Part shown: piece after piece, positions 1 to 5,428 of the stretch
Layout: each line of letters opens with the position of its first letter
Numbering within the stretch: position 1 is the first letter of the stretch
Assembly: GCA_937919795.1 (NCBI GenBank)
Contig: CALFOA010000076.1
Coordinates: forward strand, 1 to 6,673
Source: an uncultured Neisseria sp.
GTDB taxonomy: Bacteria; Pseudomonadota; Gammaproteobacteria; Burkholderiales; Neisseriaceae
Direction of reading: 5' to 3'
Length of the DNA stretch: 6,673 bases
Translations under genes and position numbers: made by a program
Notes under the pieces: model-generated
Seen by the model: only the letters and a program-made list of their open reading frames with translations
Told to the model about the DNA's origin: nothing
The model's database searches: none

Positions 1-58
1 CATTGGAGTATGAAAATTCTCAGATAAAAGTGTCCTGCGCAGCTTGACCAGTACATTT

Positions 59-70
59 TTCAGACAGGCA
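59..70 (-). repeat. DNA uptake sequence (TG-wadDUS dialect), single copy
   Basis: The plus strand reads TTCAGACAGGCA, the complement of TGCCTGTCTGAA. In Neisseriaceae such 12-mers mark DNA for binding by the pilin ComP during natural transformation. The identity extends to ATGCCTGTCTGAAAA, as in the other six copies in this window. It lies just left of the terminator at 94-137 and has no inverted partner nearby. Confidence 0.9.
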
Positions 71-93
71 TATCTTTCAATCTGGCAGCCAAG

Positions 94-137
94 AAAAAAC
101 CTTCAGCCTGTTTTGGATAAGCTGAAGGTTTATTTTT
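94..137. terminator. Bidirectional intrinsic terminator
   Basis: An 11-bp perfect stem pairs AAACCTTCAGC (97-107) with GCTGAAGGTTT (121-131) around a 13-nt loop. Read leftwards, the stem runs into six T residues (complement of 94-99, partly in the stem). Read rightwards it is followed by A and then five T (133-137). It starts 16 nt beyond the stop codon of the minus-strand gene ending at 148, so it should end that transcript. It could also stop a rightward transcript from beyond the left edge. Confidence 0.8.
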
Positions 138-147
138 GGCAGAAGAT

Positions 148-684
148 TTAGAACAAATTGTCCATTACTTCTTTTTTCTTGGCCGGTGCAGTAGGTTGAG
201 GTGCCGGTGCCGGTTGTTCAGCTGCTCGGGCTGGCTGGCGGTTTACCGGTTCTACCGGGGTTTCTGTTGCAGTGGCAGCGGAACGGTTGTTGCTGGTTGT
301 GGCAGTAGAGCTATTAGTGCTCTCTTCGGTGTTAGCTTGGTTATTTCGTTGACGGCGTTGGCTTGTGCGAGGAGTGGTCGCGGCTGTTTGTTCGGCTTCC
401 GAAGCCGCTGCGTTTTCAGGATCGCTGGCGGCGGCATCAGAGGCTGCCGACGGAGTGGCTTGCTGGCTGGCGGGAATCGCTTGAGCGGTTACAATTCGGT
501 TGCCGCCGGGGGTGAGAATTTCGACGGCGGCGGGAGCGGATGCTGCTGCATCGTTTTGGATATTGATTTGTTCTTTTTTCGACATAGTGGAGAAAACACT
601 GATGACCAGGCCGGCGACCAGCAAGGCGATGATGACGAGTGCGCCGAATAGCAGTTTGCGTGGGGTCAGTTGGAATTTGTTCAT
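148..684 (-). CDS. Unrecognised single-pass membrane protein with Ala/Ser/Thr/Pro-rich tail
   Basis: This 178-residue protein is not one I recognise. A short basic N-terminus (to about residue 10) is followed by one hydrophobic segment at about 11-31. There is no lipobox or obvious signal-peptidase site, so it is probably an inner-membrane anchor with the rest in the periplasm. Residues 45-170 are low in complexity: first Ala/Ser/Glu-rich, then an Arg/Asn/Gln patch (about 106-118), then Thr/Ser-rich, and finally Pro/Ala-rich (about 150-168). The end is KKKEVMDNLF. No enzyme motif is visible. The layout recalls FtsN- or TonB-type anchors, but neither a SPOR domain nor a TonB C-terminal domain is present. 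It lies 160 nt downstream of dolP, which has its own terminator, so it probably has a separate promoter. The ribosome site is weak (CGGA about 8 nt before ATG). Reading frame and downstream terminator support a real gene; function is unknown. Confidence 0.75.
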   Translation of the reverse strand: MNKFQLTPRKLLFGALVIIALLVAGLVISVFSTMSKKEQINIQNDAAASAPAAVEILTPGGNRIVTAQAIPASQQATPSAASDAAASDPENAAASEAEQTAATTPRTSQRRQRNNQANTEESTNSSTATTSNNRSAATATETPVEPVNRQPARAAEQPAPAPQPTAPAKKKEVMDNLF

Positions 685-795
685 ATTGAATCCGATGGAA
701 AGTGTGCGGGTGTATTATTATTTTTTGGATGATTGGTTAATCTGAAAAATGGATAAAAGATGTGAAAACGTAGAATTTTGCTACGGTATCAGCAG

Positions 796-828
796 AAAAC
801 GGGCTCCGCCGGTTTGAGCGGTGCCCGT
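796..828 (-). terminator. Intrinsic terminator after dolP
   Basis: On the minus strand ACGGGC-A-CCGC pairs with GCGG-A-GCCCGT (plus positions 799-809 and 818-828) around an 8-nt loop. There is one internal mismatch, and the stem runs into four T residues (complement of 796-799). It starts 16 nt beyond the dolP stop codon, the expected place for a rho-independent terminator. It separates dolP from the gene ending at 148. Confidence 0.65.
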
Positions 829-844
829 ATCAGATTTCCGGCGC

Positions 845-1468
845 TTATTGAGAAGCGGCACCGGCAATCGGCTGATAATAATTTTGGTAGAGTGTCACCA
901 CTTTTTGTACACCTGAAGTGGTGCTGACTCTTTGGGTAACGGCGGCTTGCTCTTCGGGAGTGAGAATACCCATTACATAGGTAACGCCGTCATAAGTAAC
1001 GATTTTCACGCGGCCGGGGTAAACGCCTTGAATACCCAATAAGGTGGTGCGCACTTTGGTGGTACCCCAAGTATCGGCGCTGACATTGCCGAAGGTGCGG
1101 GCTTGCGGGCTGACGCTGATGTAGTTATACACGGTTTGGGCAGATTGCTCGGCACGCGCCACGCGTTCGACAAATTGTTTTTCCTCTTCTGTGGCCACTT
1201 GGCCCAGCAGCAGAATATGGCGGTTGTAGCTGACTACCGAGAGTTTCGGCTCGATACCAGAAACTTGGTTATTTTGGCGCAAGTAGTCAATCGCGGTACT
1301 GCGGATGCGTACTTCCATGATGTTGTCGTCGGCTTGGGCGCCGGTGCTGCGACGGTCTAGCGCAGAATTACCAGCTGCAGCAGCTCCGCCGACTATGGCG
1401 GTGGCGCAACCGCTAAGCGTAGCGGCCAGAGTGAGCGAAAGCAGCAGGGATTTAACAGGGAGTTTCAT
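845..1468 (-). CDS. dolP: Outer-membrane lipoprotein with two BON domains (DolP / GNA2091 type)
   Basis: The 207-residue product begins with a lipoprotein signal peptide: KLPVK, a hydrophobic stretch, then the lipobox LSGC with Cys21 as the lipidated residue. Residue 22 is Ala, not Asp, so it should be sorted to the outer membrane. A Gly/Ala-rich linker with DRRSTGAQADD (about 38-48) is typical of this family. Two BON domains follow, at about 49-118 (glycine in ILLLGQV) and 128-196 (glycine in VTYVMGI). E. coli DolP (YraP) and meningococcal GNA2091 (NMB2091, a 4CMenB vaccine component) are the closest families I know; they support outer-membrane integrity. I chose ATG at 1468, which has a good AAGGA site at 1475-1479, over an in-frame TTG 27 nt upstream that would add nine basic and polar residues before the signal peptide. 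The place downstream of gmhA matches dolP after diaA in E. coli. Confidence 0.92.
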   Translation of the reverse strand: MKLPVKSLLLSLTLAATLSGCATAIVGGAAAAGNSALDRRSTGAQADDNIMEVRIRSTAIDYLRQNNQVSGIEPKLSVVSYNRHILLLGQVATEEEKQFVERVARAEQSAQTVYNYISVSPQARTFGNVSADTWGTTKVRTTLLGIQGVYPGRVKIVTYDGVTYVMGILTPEEQAAVTQRVSTTSGVQKVVTLYQNYYQPIAGAASQ

Positions 1469-1491
1469 GCGGTTTCCTTTCTTGCGCCAAG

Positions 1492-1514
1492 CCAATAGGC
1501 GGCACTTCTATTGG
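1492..1514. repeat. Perfect 7-bp inverted repeat in the dolP leader
   Basis: CCAATAG (1492-1498) and CTATTGG (1508-1514) form a perfect inverted repeat with a 9-nt spacer, in the gmhA-dolP gap. It ends 23 nt before the dolP ATG and about 12 nt before its ribosome site. No T-tract follows on either strand, so it is not an intrinsic terminator. It could be an operator or an RNA stem controlling dolP; the function is inferred only from position. Confidence 0.45.
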
Positions 1515-1571
1515 AGAATGCGGGGTATTTTAACGGTTTGTTGCCGTTTTGGCACGTTTTTCAGTGCGTTA

Positions 1572-2162
1572 TTATTCGCCCAGCAGCGCGCTGTCGATGC
1601 AGTCACACAAGGCGTGTATCAACACGATGTGGTTTTCCTGAATACGGGCGGTGCGCGGGTGGGGCACGTTGAGCAAAACGTCGTTGTCTTTCAACAAACC
1701 GGCGATTTTGCCGCCGTCGCGGCCGGTAAAGGCAATCACCTGCATATCGCGTTCGTGGGCGGCGTGGATGGCTTCGATGATGTTGGCGGAATTGCCGGAA
1801 GTGGAAATGCCCATCAGGATGTCGCCGGGGCGGCCGAGCGCGCGCACTTGTTTGCTGAAAATATGGTCGAAACCGTAATCGTTGCCGATGGCGGTGAGGG
1901 CGGAGGTGTCGGTGGTGAGCGCGATGGCGGCCAATTCCATGCGTTCTTTTTCAAAGCGGCCGGTCATCTCGGCGGCGAAGTGTTGGGCATCGGCTGCGGA
2001 ACCGCCGTTGCCGCACACCAGAATTTTGCCATCGTTCATCAAGCAGTTAATCATCAGCTGGGCGGCTTCGGCGGTGGGTTCGGCCAATACTTCAACAGCT
2101 TGTTGTTTGGCGGCGATACTCTCTGCAAAATGCGCGGCAACGCGCGTTTGTAAAGGATTCAT
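1572..2162 (-). CDS. gmhA: Phosphoheptose isomerase GmhA (sedoheptulose 7-phosphate isomerase)
   Basis: This 196-residue SIS-domain protein converts sedoheptulose 7-phosphate to D-glycero-D-manno-heptose 7-phosphate. That is the first step towards ADP-heptose for the lipooligosaccharide core, in the cytoplasm. Visible motifs are CGNGGSAADAQHFAAE (50-65), the phosphate-binding STSGNS (120-125) and RIQENHIVLIH (173-183). Glu65 and His183 align with the catalytic Glu65 and His180 of E. coli GmhA, and Gln175 with its Gln172. The close relative DiaA, a DnaA-binding replication protein, has Ser and Asn at the two catalytic positions, so GmhA is the better call. That holds although the gene sits where diaA sits in E. 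coli, between yraN and dolP. A second role in replication cannot be excluded. Its ATG is 6 nt past the yraN stop, with an AGG at 2173-2175 inside the end of yraN, which indicates co-transcription. Confidence 0.93.
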   Translation of the reverse strand: MNPLQTRVAAHFAESIAAKQQAVEVLAEPTAEAAQLMINCLMNDGKILVCGNGGSAADAQHFAAEMTGRFEKERMELAAIALTTDTSALTAIGNDYGFDHIFSKQVRALGRPGDILMGISTSGNSANIIEAIHAAHERDMQVIAFTGRDGGKIAGLLKDNDVLLNVPHPRTARIQENHIVLIHALCDCIDSALLGE

Positions 2163-2168
2163 TTTTTA

Positions 2169-2516
2169 TTAACCTGTGATGTTGGTGAGCCAGCGCGGGG
2201 TTTGATTGCCTTCTATCAATACCGCATCCAATCGGCAGGATGGATTGCCGAGTTTATGGGTTTGCAGATAGTAATCTATGCTGCGGCTCAGTTTGGCCAA
2301 TTTGGCCGGGGTAATACTGGCAGCCGCGCCGCCGAAGGCGTTGCTGCGACGGTAGCGGACTTCTACAAACACCAGTATCTTACCGTGTTTGACGATTAAA
2401 TCAATCTCGCCGTATGGACAATGCCAGTTGCGGGCGATCAGTTTGCAGCCTTGCGCTTCGAGAAAGGCGAGGGCGGCGTCTTCGCCGGCACTTCCTTGTT
2501 GATGGTTCAGGCGCAT
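2169..2516 (-). CDS. yraN: UPF0102 family protein YraN, nuclease-like fold
   Basis: The 115-residue protein has the full UPF0102 pattern: GSAGEDAALAFLEAQG (8-23), YGEIDLI (35-41), VFVEVRYR (49-56) and the late LDAV. Asp39, Glu52 and Arg54, with Glu12, occupy the places of the PD-(D/E)xK nuclease core. Arg stands where many relatives have Lys, which is common in this family. The family is predicted to act on DNA or RNA, but I know of no firmly established role. It is the first gene of the leftward yraN-gmhA unit and is divergent from rsmI across 61 nt. The minus strand has an AAAGGGGA-like ribosome site 8-10 nt before ATG. The length is normal for the family. The position matches E. coli yraN, except that lpoA, which lies between rsmI and yraN there, is absent. 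Confidence 0.9.
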   Translation of the reverse strand: MRLNHQQGSAGEDAALAFLEAQGCKLIARNWHCPYGEIDLIVKHGKILVFVEVRYRRSNAFGGAAASITPAKLAKLSRSIDYYLQTHKLGNPSCRLDAVLIEGNQTPRWLTNITG

Positions 2517-2577
2517 TTGACCAATCCCCTTTATAATGTGGTTTTTATTTTTTCAAAACTTTTTCAGACAGGCATTT
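2517..2577. promoter_or_regulatory. Divergent yraN / rsmI intergenic region with candidate -10 elements
   Basis: The 61-nt gap must hold start signals for two divergent genes. On the plus strand TATAAT (2532-2537) is a perfect -10 hexamer that would start rsmI RNA near 2544, but no good -35 lies 16-18 nt upstream. On the minus strand TTGAAA (2557-2552), a 16-nt spacer and TATAAA (2535-2530) resemble a promoter. Its start point would fall only about 7 nt before the yraN ATG, after the yraN ribosome site, so it is doubtful for yraN. An uptake sequence fills 2563-2574. Confidence 0.35.
2563..2574 (-). repeat. DNA uptake sequence (TG-wadDUS dialect) before rsmI
   Basis: TTCAGACAGGCA on the plus strand, again with the extended 15-base identity. 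It ends 3 nt before the preferred rsmI start at 2578. The AGG inside it (2570-2572) is the only Shine-Dalgarno-like triplet at a suitable distance (5 nt) from that ATG, so this copy may also serve as the ribosome site. Confidence 0.9.
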
Positions 2578-3459
2578 ATGTTACAGAAATTTTATCAAAA
2601 AGCCTGCGACAGCCTGCTGCCGCAAACATTATATGTGGTGGCGACGCCGATAGGCAATCTGGCCGACATTACTTTGCGCGCACTGGCGGTGTTGTCGAAA
2701 GCGGATGTGGTGTGCGCGGAAGACACGCGGGTGACTTCGCAACTGTTGTCGGCATACGGCATACAGGCGCGTTTGTTGAGCGTGCGCGAGCATAACGAGC
2801 GGCAGATGGCGGAAAAAGTGATTGCGGCGCTGGCCGAGGGCAAAACCGTGGCGCAGGTATCCGATGCGGGCACTCCGGCGGTGTGCGACCCCGGTGCGCG
2901 GTTGGTAGAAAGCGTGCGCGAGGCGGGTTTTGCGGTGGTGCCGGTGGCGGGTGCCAGCGCGGTAATGGCGGCATTGAGCGTGTCTGGAGTGGCCGATTCT
3001 ACCTTTTACTTTGCCGGTTTTCTGCCGGCCAAAGCGGGCGAACGCCAGAAGCGGTTGGTGGGCTGGCAGGAAGCGGATTTTCCGGTGGTGATGTTTGAAA
3101 CGCCGCACCGCATTGAAGCCACGCTTGCTGATATGCAGGCGCTGTTTCCCGAGCGACGGCTGATGTTGGGACGCGAAATTTCCAAAACCTTTGAAACTTT
3201 TTTAAGCGGCACAGTGAACGATTTGGTTACCCGTTTGCAAGAAGACAATAATCAGAGCCGCGGCGAGATGGTATTGGTGCTGCATCCGGCCGCACCGCGC
3301 GAAGAGAGTGGTTTACCGCCGGAAGCGGAAAAAGTGATGAAGATATTGGCGGCGGAGTTGCCGACCAAGCAGGCGGCGGAATTGGCGTCGAAAATCAGCG
3401 GGGCGAATAAGAAAGCTTTGTATGATTTGGCGCTGGAGTGGAAGAAACAAGAGCGATGA
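2578..3459 (+). CDS. rsmI: 16S rRNA (cytidine-1402 2'-O)-methyltransferase RsmI
   Basis: The 293-residue protein is a tetrapyrrole-methylase-fold enzyme that uses S-adenosylmethionine to 2'-O-methylate C1402 of 16S rRNA in the ribosomal P site. Family motifs appear in order: VATPIGNLADIT (21-32), AEDTRVT (47-53), VSDAGTPAVCDPG (94-106), FYFAGFLP (143-150), FETPHR (173-178), REISKTFETF (199-208) and GEMVLV (229-234). The C-terminal helical part with LPTKQAAELASKISG (261-275) is also typical. Length is normal. The ATG at 2578 is preferred. An in-frame ATG at 2536 would add 14 residues encoded partly by the uptake sequence and would leave little room for a leader. The gene overlaps the next by four bases, so the two are probably translated from one mRNA. 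Confidence 0.95.
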   Translation: MLQKFYQKACDSLLPQTLYVVATPIGNLADITLRALAVLSKADVVCAEDTRVTSQLLSAYGIQARLLSVREHNERQMAEKVIAALAEGKTVAQVSDAGTPAVCDPGARLVESVREAGFAVVPVAGASAVMAALSVSGVADSTFYFAGFLPAKAGERQKRLVGWQEADFPVVMFETPHRIEATLADMQALFPERRLMLGREISKTFETFLSGTVNDLVTRLQEDNNQSRGEMVLVLHPAAPREESGLPPEAEKVMKILAAELPTKQAAELASKISGANKKALYDLALEWKKQER

Positions 3460-3815
3460 AAGTCAGCCGGATTTACGGTTTTCAAGCGGCAGGCGAGATT
3501 TTGGTGTTTGTTGACCGTCTGTATCCGCGCGGCATCAGCAAAGAGCAGATGGCCAGTGTGCATTGGTTGAAAGACATCACGCCTTCCGCCGAACTGCGCC
3601 GTTGGTATCATGCCGACCCGCAGGGGCGGTTTGATGAGTTTGCCTCGCGTTATGTCGAGGAATTGCAGGGCGGGGCGCAGCAGGCGGCGCTGGCGCAATT
3701 GCGTGCTTGGCAGCGGCAAGGCGAGGTGTGTTTGCTGACGGCGGTGAAAAATCCGGCGCGCTCGCATGTGTCGGTGTTGTTGGAGGTGATGGGCGAGCGC
3801 TTGGTGCTGGAGTAG
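3456..3815 (+). CDS. DUF488 family (YeaO-like) small protein
   Basis: The 119-residue product has the DUF488 signature: a start with MKVSRIYG, then LVFVDRLYPRGISKE (16-30) and WLKDITPSAELRRWYHADP (37-55). The F-D-E-F-x-x-R-Y segment comes at about 59-66, and a final LLTAVKNPARSHVSVLLEVM at about 93-112. The biochemical role of this family is not known to me; it is cytoplasmic, with no membrane segment. The start is the ATG of the ATGA overlap with the rsmI stop, which suggests translational coupling. A start 18 nt upstream inside rsmI is possible but less likely because family members begin close to the R-I-Y motif. Asp20 and Arg21 with the PRG loop are the most conserved positions. Confidence 0.85.
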   Translation: MKVSRIYGFQAAGEILVFVDRLYPRGISKEQMASVHWLKDITPSAELRRWYHADPQGRFDEFASRYVEELQGGAQQAALAQLRAWQRQGEVCLLTAVKNPARSHVSVLLEVMGERLVLE

Positions 3816-3862
3816 CAGGCTGGTTGAGTTAAAAGAAATAAGGGTTTATTAACGGAAGCGCA

Positions 3863-3905
3863 CCCATCCTCGCCTTCCCCGTAAAGACGGAGGAAGGAAT
3901 AGGTT
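3863..3905. repeat. REP-like imperfect stem-loop in the DUF488-TRIC spacer
   Basis: CCTTCCCCGT (3873-3882) pairs with ACGG-A-GGAAGG (3887-3897), giving ten base pairs with one bulged A and a 4-nt loop (AAAG). CCT (3868-3870) can also pair with AGG (3901-3903) across a small internal loop. No T-tract follows on either strand, so it is not a standard terminator. The C-rich arm, short loop and G-rich arm resemble repeated extragenic palindromes of other bacteria. Whether other copies exist cannot be seen in this window. Confidence 0.4.
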
Positions 3906-3930
3906 GCTGATAAATCAAACTGTATATAAG
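3904..3930 (+). promoter_or_regulatory. Candidate sigma-70 promoter for the TRIC-family gene
   Basis: TTGCTG (3904-3909) and TATAAG (3925-3930) have a 15-nt spacer, slightly short. A TG at 3921-3922 lies close to an extended -10 position. Transcription would begin near 3937, placing the uptake-sequence hairpin (3939-3982) at the very 5' end of the RNA. Supported by sequence resemblance only. Confidence 0.35.
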
Positions 3931-3938
3931 AATGAATT

Positions 3939-3982
3939 TATGCCTGTCTGAAAAAATAAAAAATACTTTTCAGACAGGCATA
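3939..3982. repeat. Inverted pair of DNA uptake sequences forming a 16-bp hairpin
   Basis: TGCCTGTCTGAA (3941-3952) and its complement (3969-3980) face each other. Pairing extends to a perfect 16-bp stem (3939-3954 with 3967-3982) with a 12-nt A-rich loop. Paired uptake sequences often act as terminators in Neisseria, but here no T-run follows on either strand. The pair lies upstream of the TRIC gene, within its likely leader, 30 nt before the chosen start. Confidence 0.9.
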
Positions 3983-4012
3983 TCGATTGAAGAAGTAAGA
4001 AAACAAAACAAT

Positions 4013-4669
4013 ATGTTACAACACAATATAGTATTACCTTCCGAATCGCTGATTGTTTACACGCTCGACATGGTCGGCATTTTTGCCTGCGCGGTGGCGG
4101 CTACGGTGCTGGCCAAGCGGCTGAATTTTGATATTTTCGGGGCGCTGTTGGTGTCGTTTGTCGGCGCAGTGGGCGGCGGTACGCTGCGTGATTTGCTGCT
4201 CGACAGGGTGCCGGTGTTCTGGCTGTATGACCTCAATTATTTCTACCTGATTGTGACGACTTCGCTGGTGGTGCAGGTATTTTATTATCAGTTTGAACGG
4301 CTGGACAGGGCGATGCGCTGGTTTGACGCGCTGGGTTTGGCGGCGTTTACCGTCATCGGCATTGAAGCGGCACTGGAAAAGCAAATGGCCTGGCCGATTG
4401 TGCTGACCATGGGGGTGATGACGGCTTCGGTGGGCGGTATTTTGCGCGATGTGGTGTGCCGCCAACTGCCGTTGATTTTGCAGCGGGAAATCTACATTAC
4501 CGCGTCGCTCAGCGGCGGGCTGCTGTATTGGCTGATGTATTCGCTGGGCTTTTCGCTGTGGCTGCGCGATGTGCTGACGCTGCTGTTTATTTTCGCCTTC
4601 CGTATGCTGGCGGTGTACCGCAACTGGAATCTGCCGAATCTGACTATTCCGCCGGATAGAGGGGATTAA
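4013..4669 (+). CDS. TRIC / UPF0126 family seven-helix membrane protein
   Basis: The 218-residue hydrophobic protein has the internal two-repeat architecture of the trimeric intracellular cation channel family (bacterial UPF0126; YicG/YadS are E. coli members). Repeat one carries VGAVGGGTLRDLLLDR (50-65) and repeat two TASVGGILRDVVCRQLPLIL (137-156). The matching G-G-x-x-R-D motifs kink helices around the pore in solved members. About seven membrane segments are visible. Family members conduct potassium or other cations, but some relatives have been linked to amino-acid transport, so the substrate is open. An in-frame ATG at 3932 would add 27 residues encoded by the uptake-sequence hairpin. 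I prefer 4013 because residue 28 of that reading (MLQHN) starts a normal-length N-terminus. The ribosome site is weak for either start. The stop codon overlaps that of the convergent metallopeptidase gene. Confidence 0.88.
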   Translation: MLQHNIVLPSESLIVYTLDMVGIFACAVAATVLAKRLNFDIFGALLVSFVGAVGGGTLRDLLLDRVPVFWLYDLNYFYLIVTTSLVVQVFYYQFERLDRAMRWFDALGLAAFTVIGIEAALEKQMAWPIVLTMGVMTASVGGILRDVVCRQLPLILQREIYITASLSGGLLYWLMYSLGFSLWLRDVLTLLFIFAFRMLAVYRNWNLPNLTIPPDRGD

Positions 4670-5358
4670 CGAGGCGCGTCCAGCCAAAACAGCTCATTGC
4701 CGTGTTGTTTCAGCCAATGTTTAGCCGCTTCGGTGTGCGGGGTGTGGCGGTTGACCAACGCCCAGAAGCGCGGGCTGTGGTTGGGGTGGGGCAGGTGGCA
4801 CAACTCGTGTACGCAGATATAATCGACCACAAAATCCGGCGCGCCGATTAAGCGCCAGTTCAAACGGATACCGGTGCGCGCGCGGCACACGCCCCAGAAG
4901 CCTTTGGCGTTGGATAAAGCCATCGCCGCCGGGCGCAGCGACAGGCGTTCGCTGTGCAGCGCCAAGCGCGGCAGCAGGCGCTCCTGTGCGCGGTGTTGCA
5001 GCAAACGGCGCAACTGCGCCTGCTGTTGCGGCCAAGTTCGCGTCGGCAGCCACAGTGTTGGCGAGTCGATGGTGATATGCGCCGCATCGTGCTCGGCCAA
5101 CTGATGCGGCTCGCCGTGATACCAAATGTGGCTTGGTTTGCGATTGGCCGCATCGGCCGGTGCGCGGGCAAGCACATCGAGCAGTAGCTGTTGGTGGCTG
5201 TTTAGCCAGTTTTCCAGATAACGACGGCTCAGATGCGGCGGCACATTGATACTGATCGAATCGGGCGTGAGCGGCCGCAGAATGATGTTTTTGCGGGCGC
5301 TGCGCTTTAATTGCAGGGTGATGGGGCGGCCGGCCAGGGTATAAATCAGTTTATTCAT
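4666..5358 (-). CDS. YgjP-type zinc metallopeptidase (M48-like, DUF45)
   Basis: The 230-residue protein has the YgjP/DUF45 pattern. The N-terminal half includes KRSARKNIILRPL (18-30), where this family usually has R-x-x-R-x-x-x-L. Then come FWGVCRARTGIRLNWRLI (154-171), a form of the family's W-G-x-C segment, and VHELCHLPHPNHSPRFWALV (183-202). His184 and His188 of HELCH are the expected zinc ligands and Glu185 the general base; His194 in the N-H-S-P-R-F-W motif is a likely third ligand. There is no signal peptide or membrane segment, so it is cytoplasmic. Family substrates are not well established. The ATG is 9 nt beyond the uptake-sequence hairpin, and no clear ribosome site is visible between them. 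The gene may be co-transcribed with the DUF2238 gene 70 nt upstream, unless the hairpin ends that RNA. It overlaps the TRIC gene by four bases, tail to tail. Confidence 0.87.
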   Translation of the reverse strand: MNKLIYTLAGRPITLQLKRSARKNIILRPLTPDSISINVPPHLSRRYLENWLNSHQQLLLDVLARAPADAANRKPSHIWYHGEPHQLAEHDAAHITIDSPTLWLPTRTWPQQQAQLRRLLQHRAQERLLPRLALHSERLSLRPAAMALSNAKGFWGVCRARTGIRLNWRLIGAPDFVVDYICVHELCHLPHPNHSPRFWALVNRHTPHTEAAKHWLKQHGNELFWLDAPR

Positions 5359-5367
5359 ACAATCATT

Positions 5368-5406
5368 TTTTCAGACAGGCATCAGGACAAAATGCCTGTC
5401 TGAAAA
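5368..5406. repeat. Second inverted pair of DNA uptake sequences, 15-bp hairpin
   Basis: TTTTCAGACAGGCAT (5368-5382) and ATGCCTGTCTGAAAA (5392-5406) form a perfect 15-bp stem with a 9-nt loop. The two 12-mers are at 5370-5381 (minus) and 5393-5404 (plus). The order is opposite to the pair at 3939-3982: here the AT ends face the loop. It lies between the DUF2238 stop and the metallopeptidase start, both on the minus strand. It could reduce read-through, but no T-run follows on either strand. Confidence 0.9.
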
Positions 5407-5428
5407 GGTATAGAGCGGTGAAATCATT

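Noticed and set aside
1..47. Possible gene ends at the left edge: frames closing at 27 (HWSMKILR) and at 47 (LEYENSQIKVSCAA)
   Set aside because: Only 8 and 14 codons are visible, with no recognisable sequence. The terminator at 94-137 would suit a rightward gene, but neither frame can be chosen.
1..56. Minus-strand open frame starting ATG near 56 and open to the edge
   Set aside because: Eighteen codons, no ribosome site and no recognisable motif; likely chance.
136..651. Plus-strand open frame of 171 codons opposite the unrecognised membrane protein
   Set aside because: Cys/Arg/Gly-rich with no signals. The minus frame has a plausible membrane anchor and a terminator in place.
1532..1548. 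Short stem AACGG-N7-CCGTT followed by T residues on the plus strand
   Set aside because: Five base pairs only and in the wrong direction for gmhA; no plus-strand gene ends here.
1305..2153. Plus-strand open frame of 282 codons opposite gmhA and dolP
   Set aside because: It is Gly/Ala/Val-rich antisense of clear genes with no motif or start signal; a GC-driven shadow.
4034..4687. Minus-strand open frame of 217 codons opposite the TRIC gene
   Set aside because: His/Gln/Arg-rich translation typical of the antisense of a membrane protein gene; the plus strand has clear family motifs.
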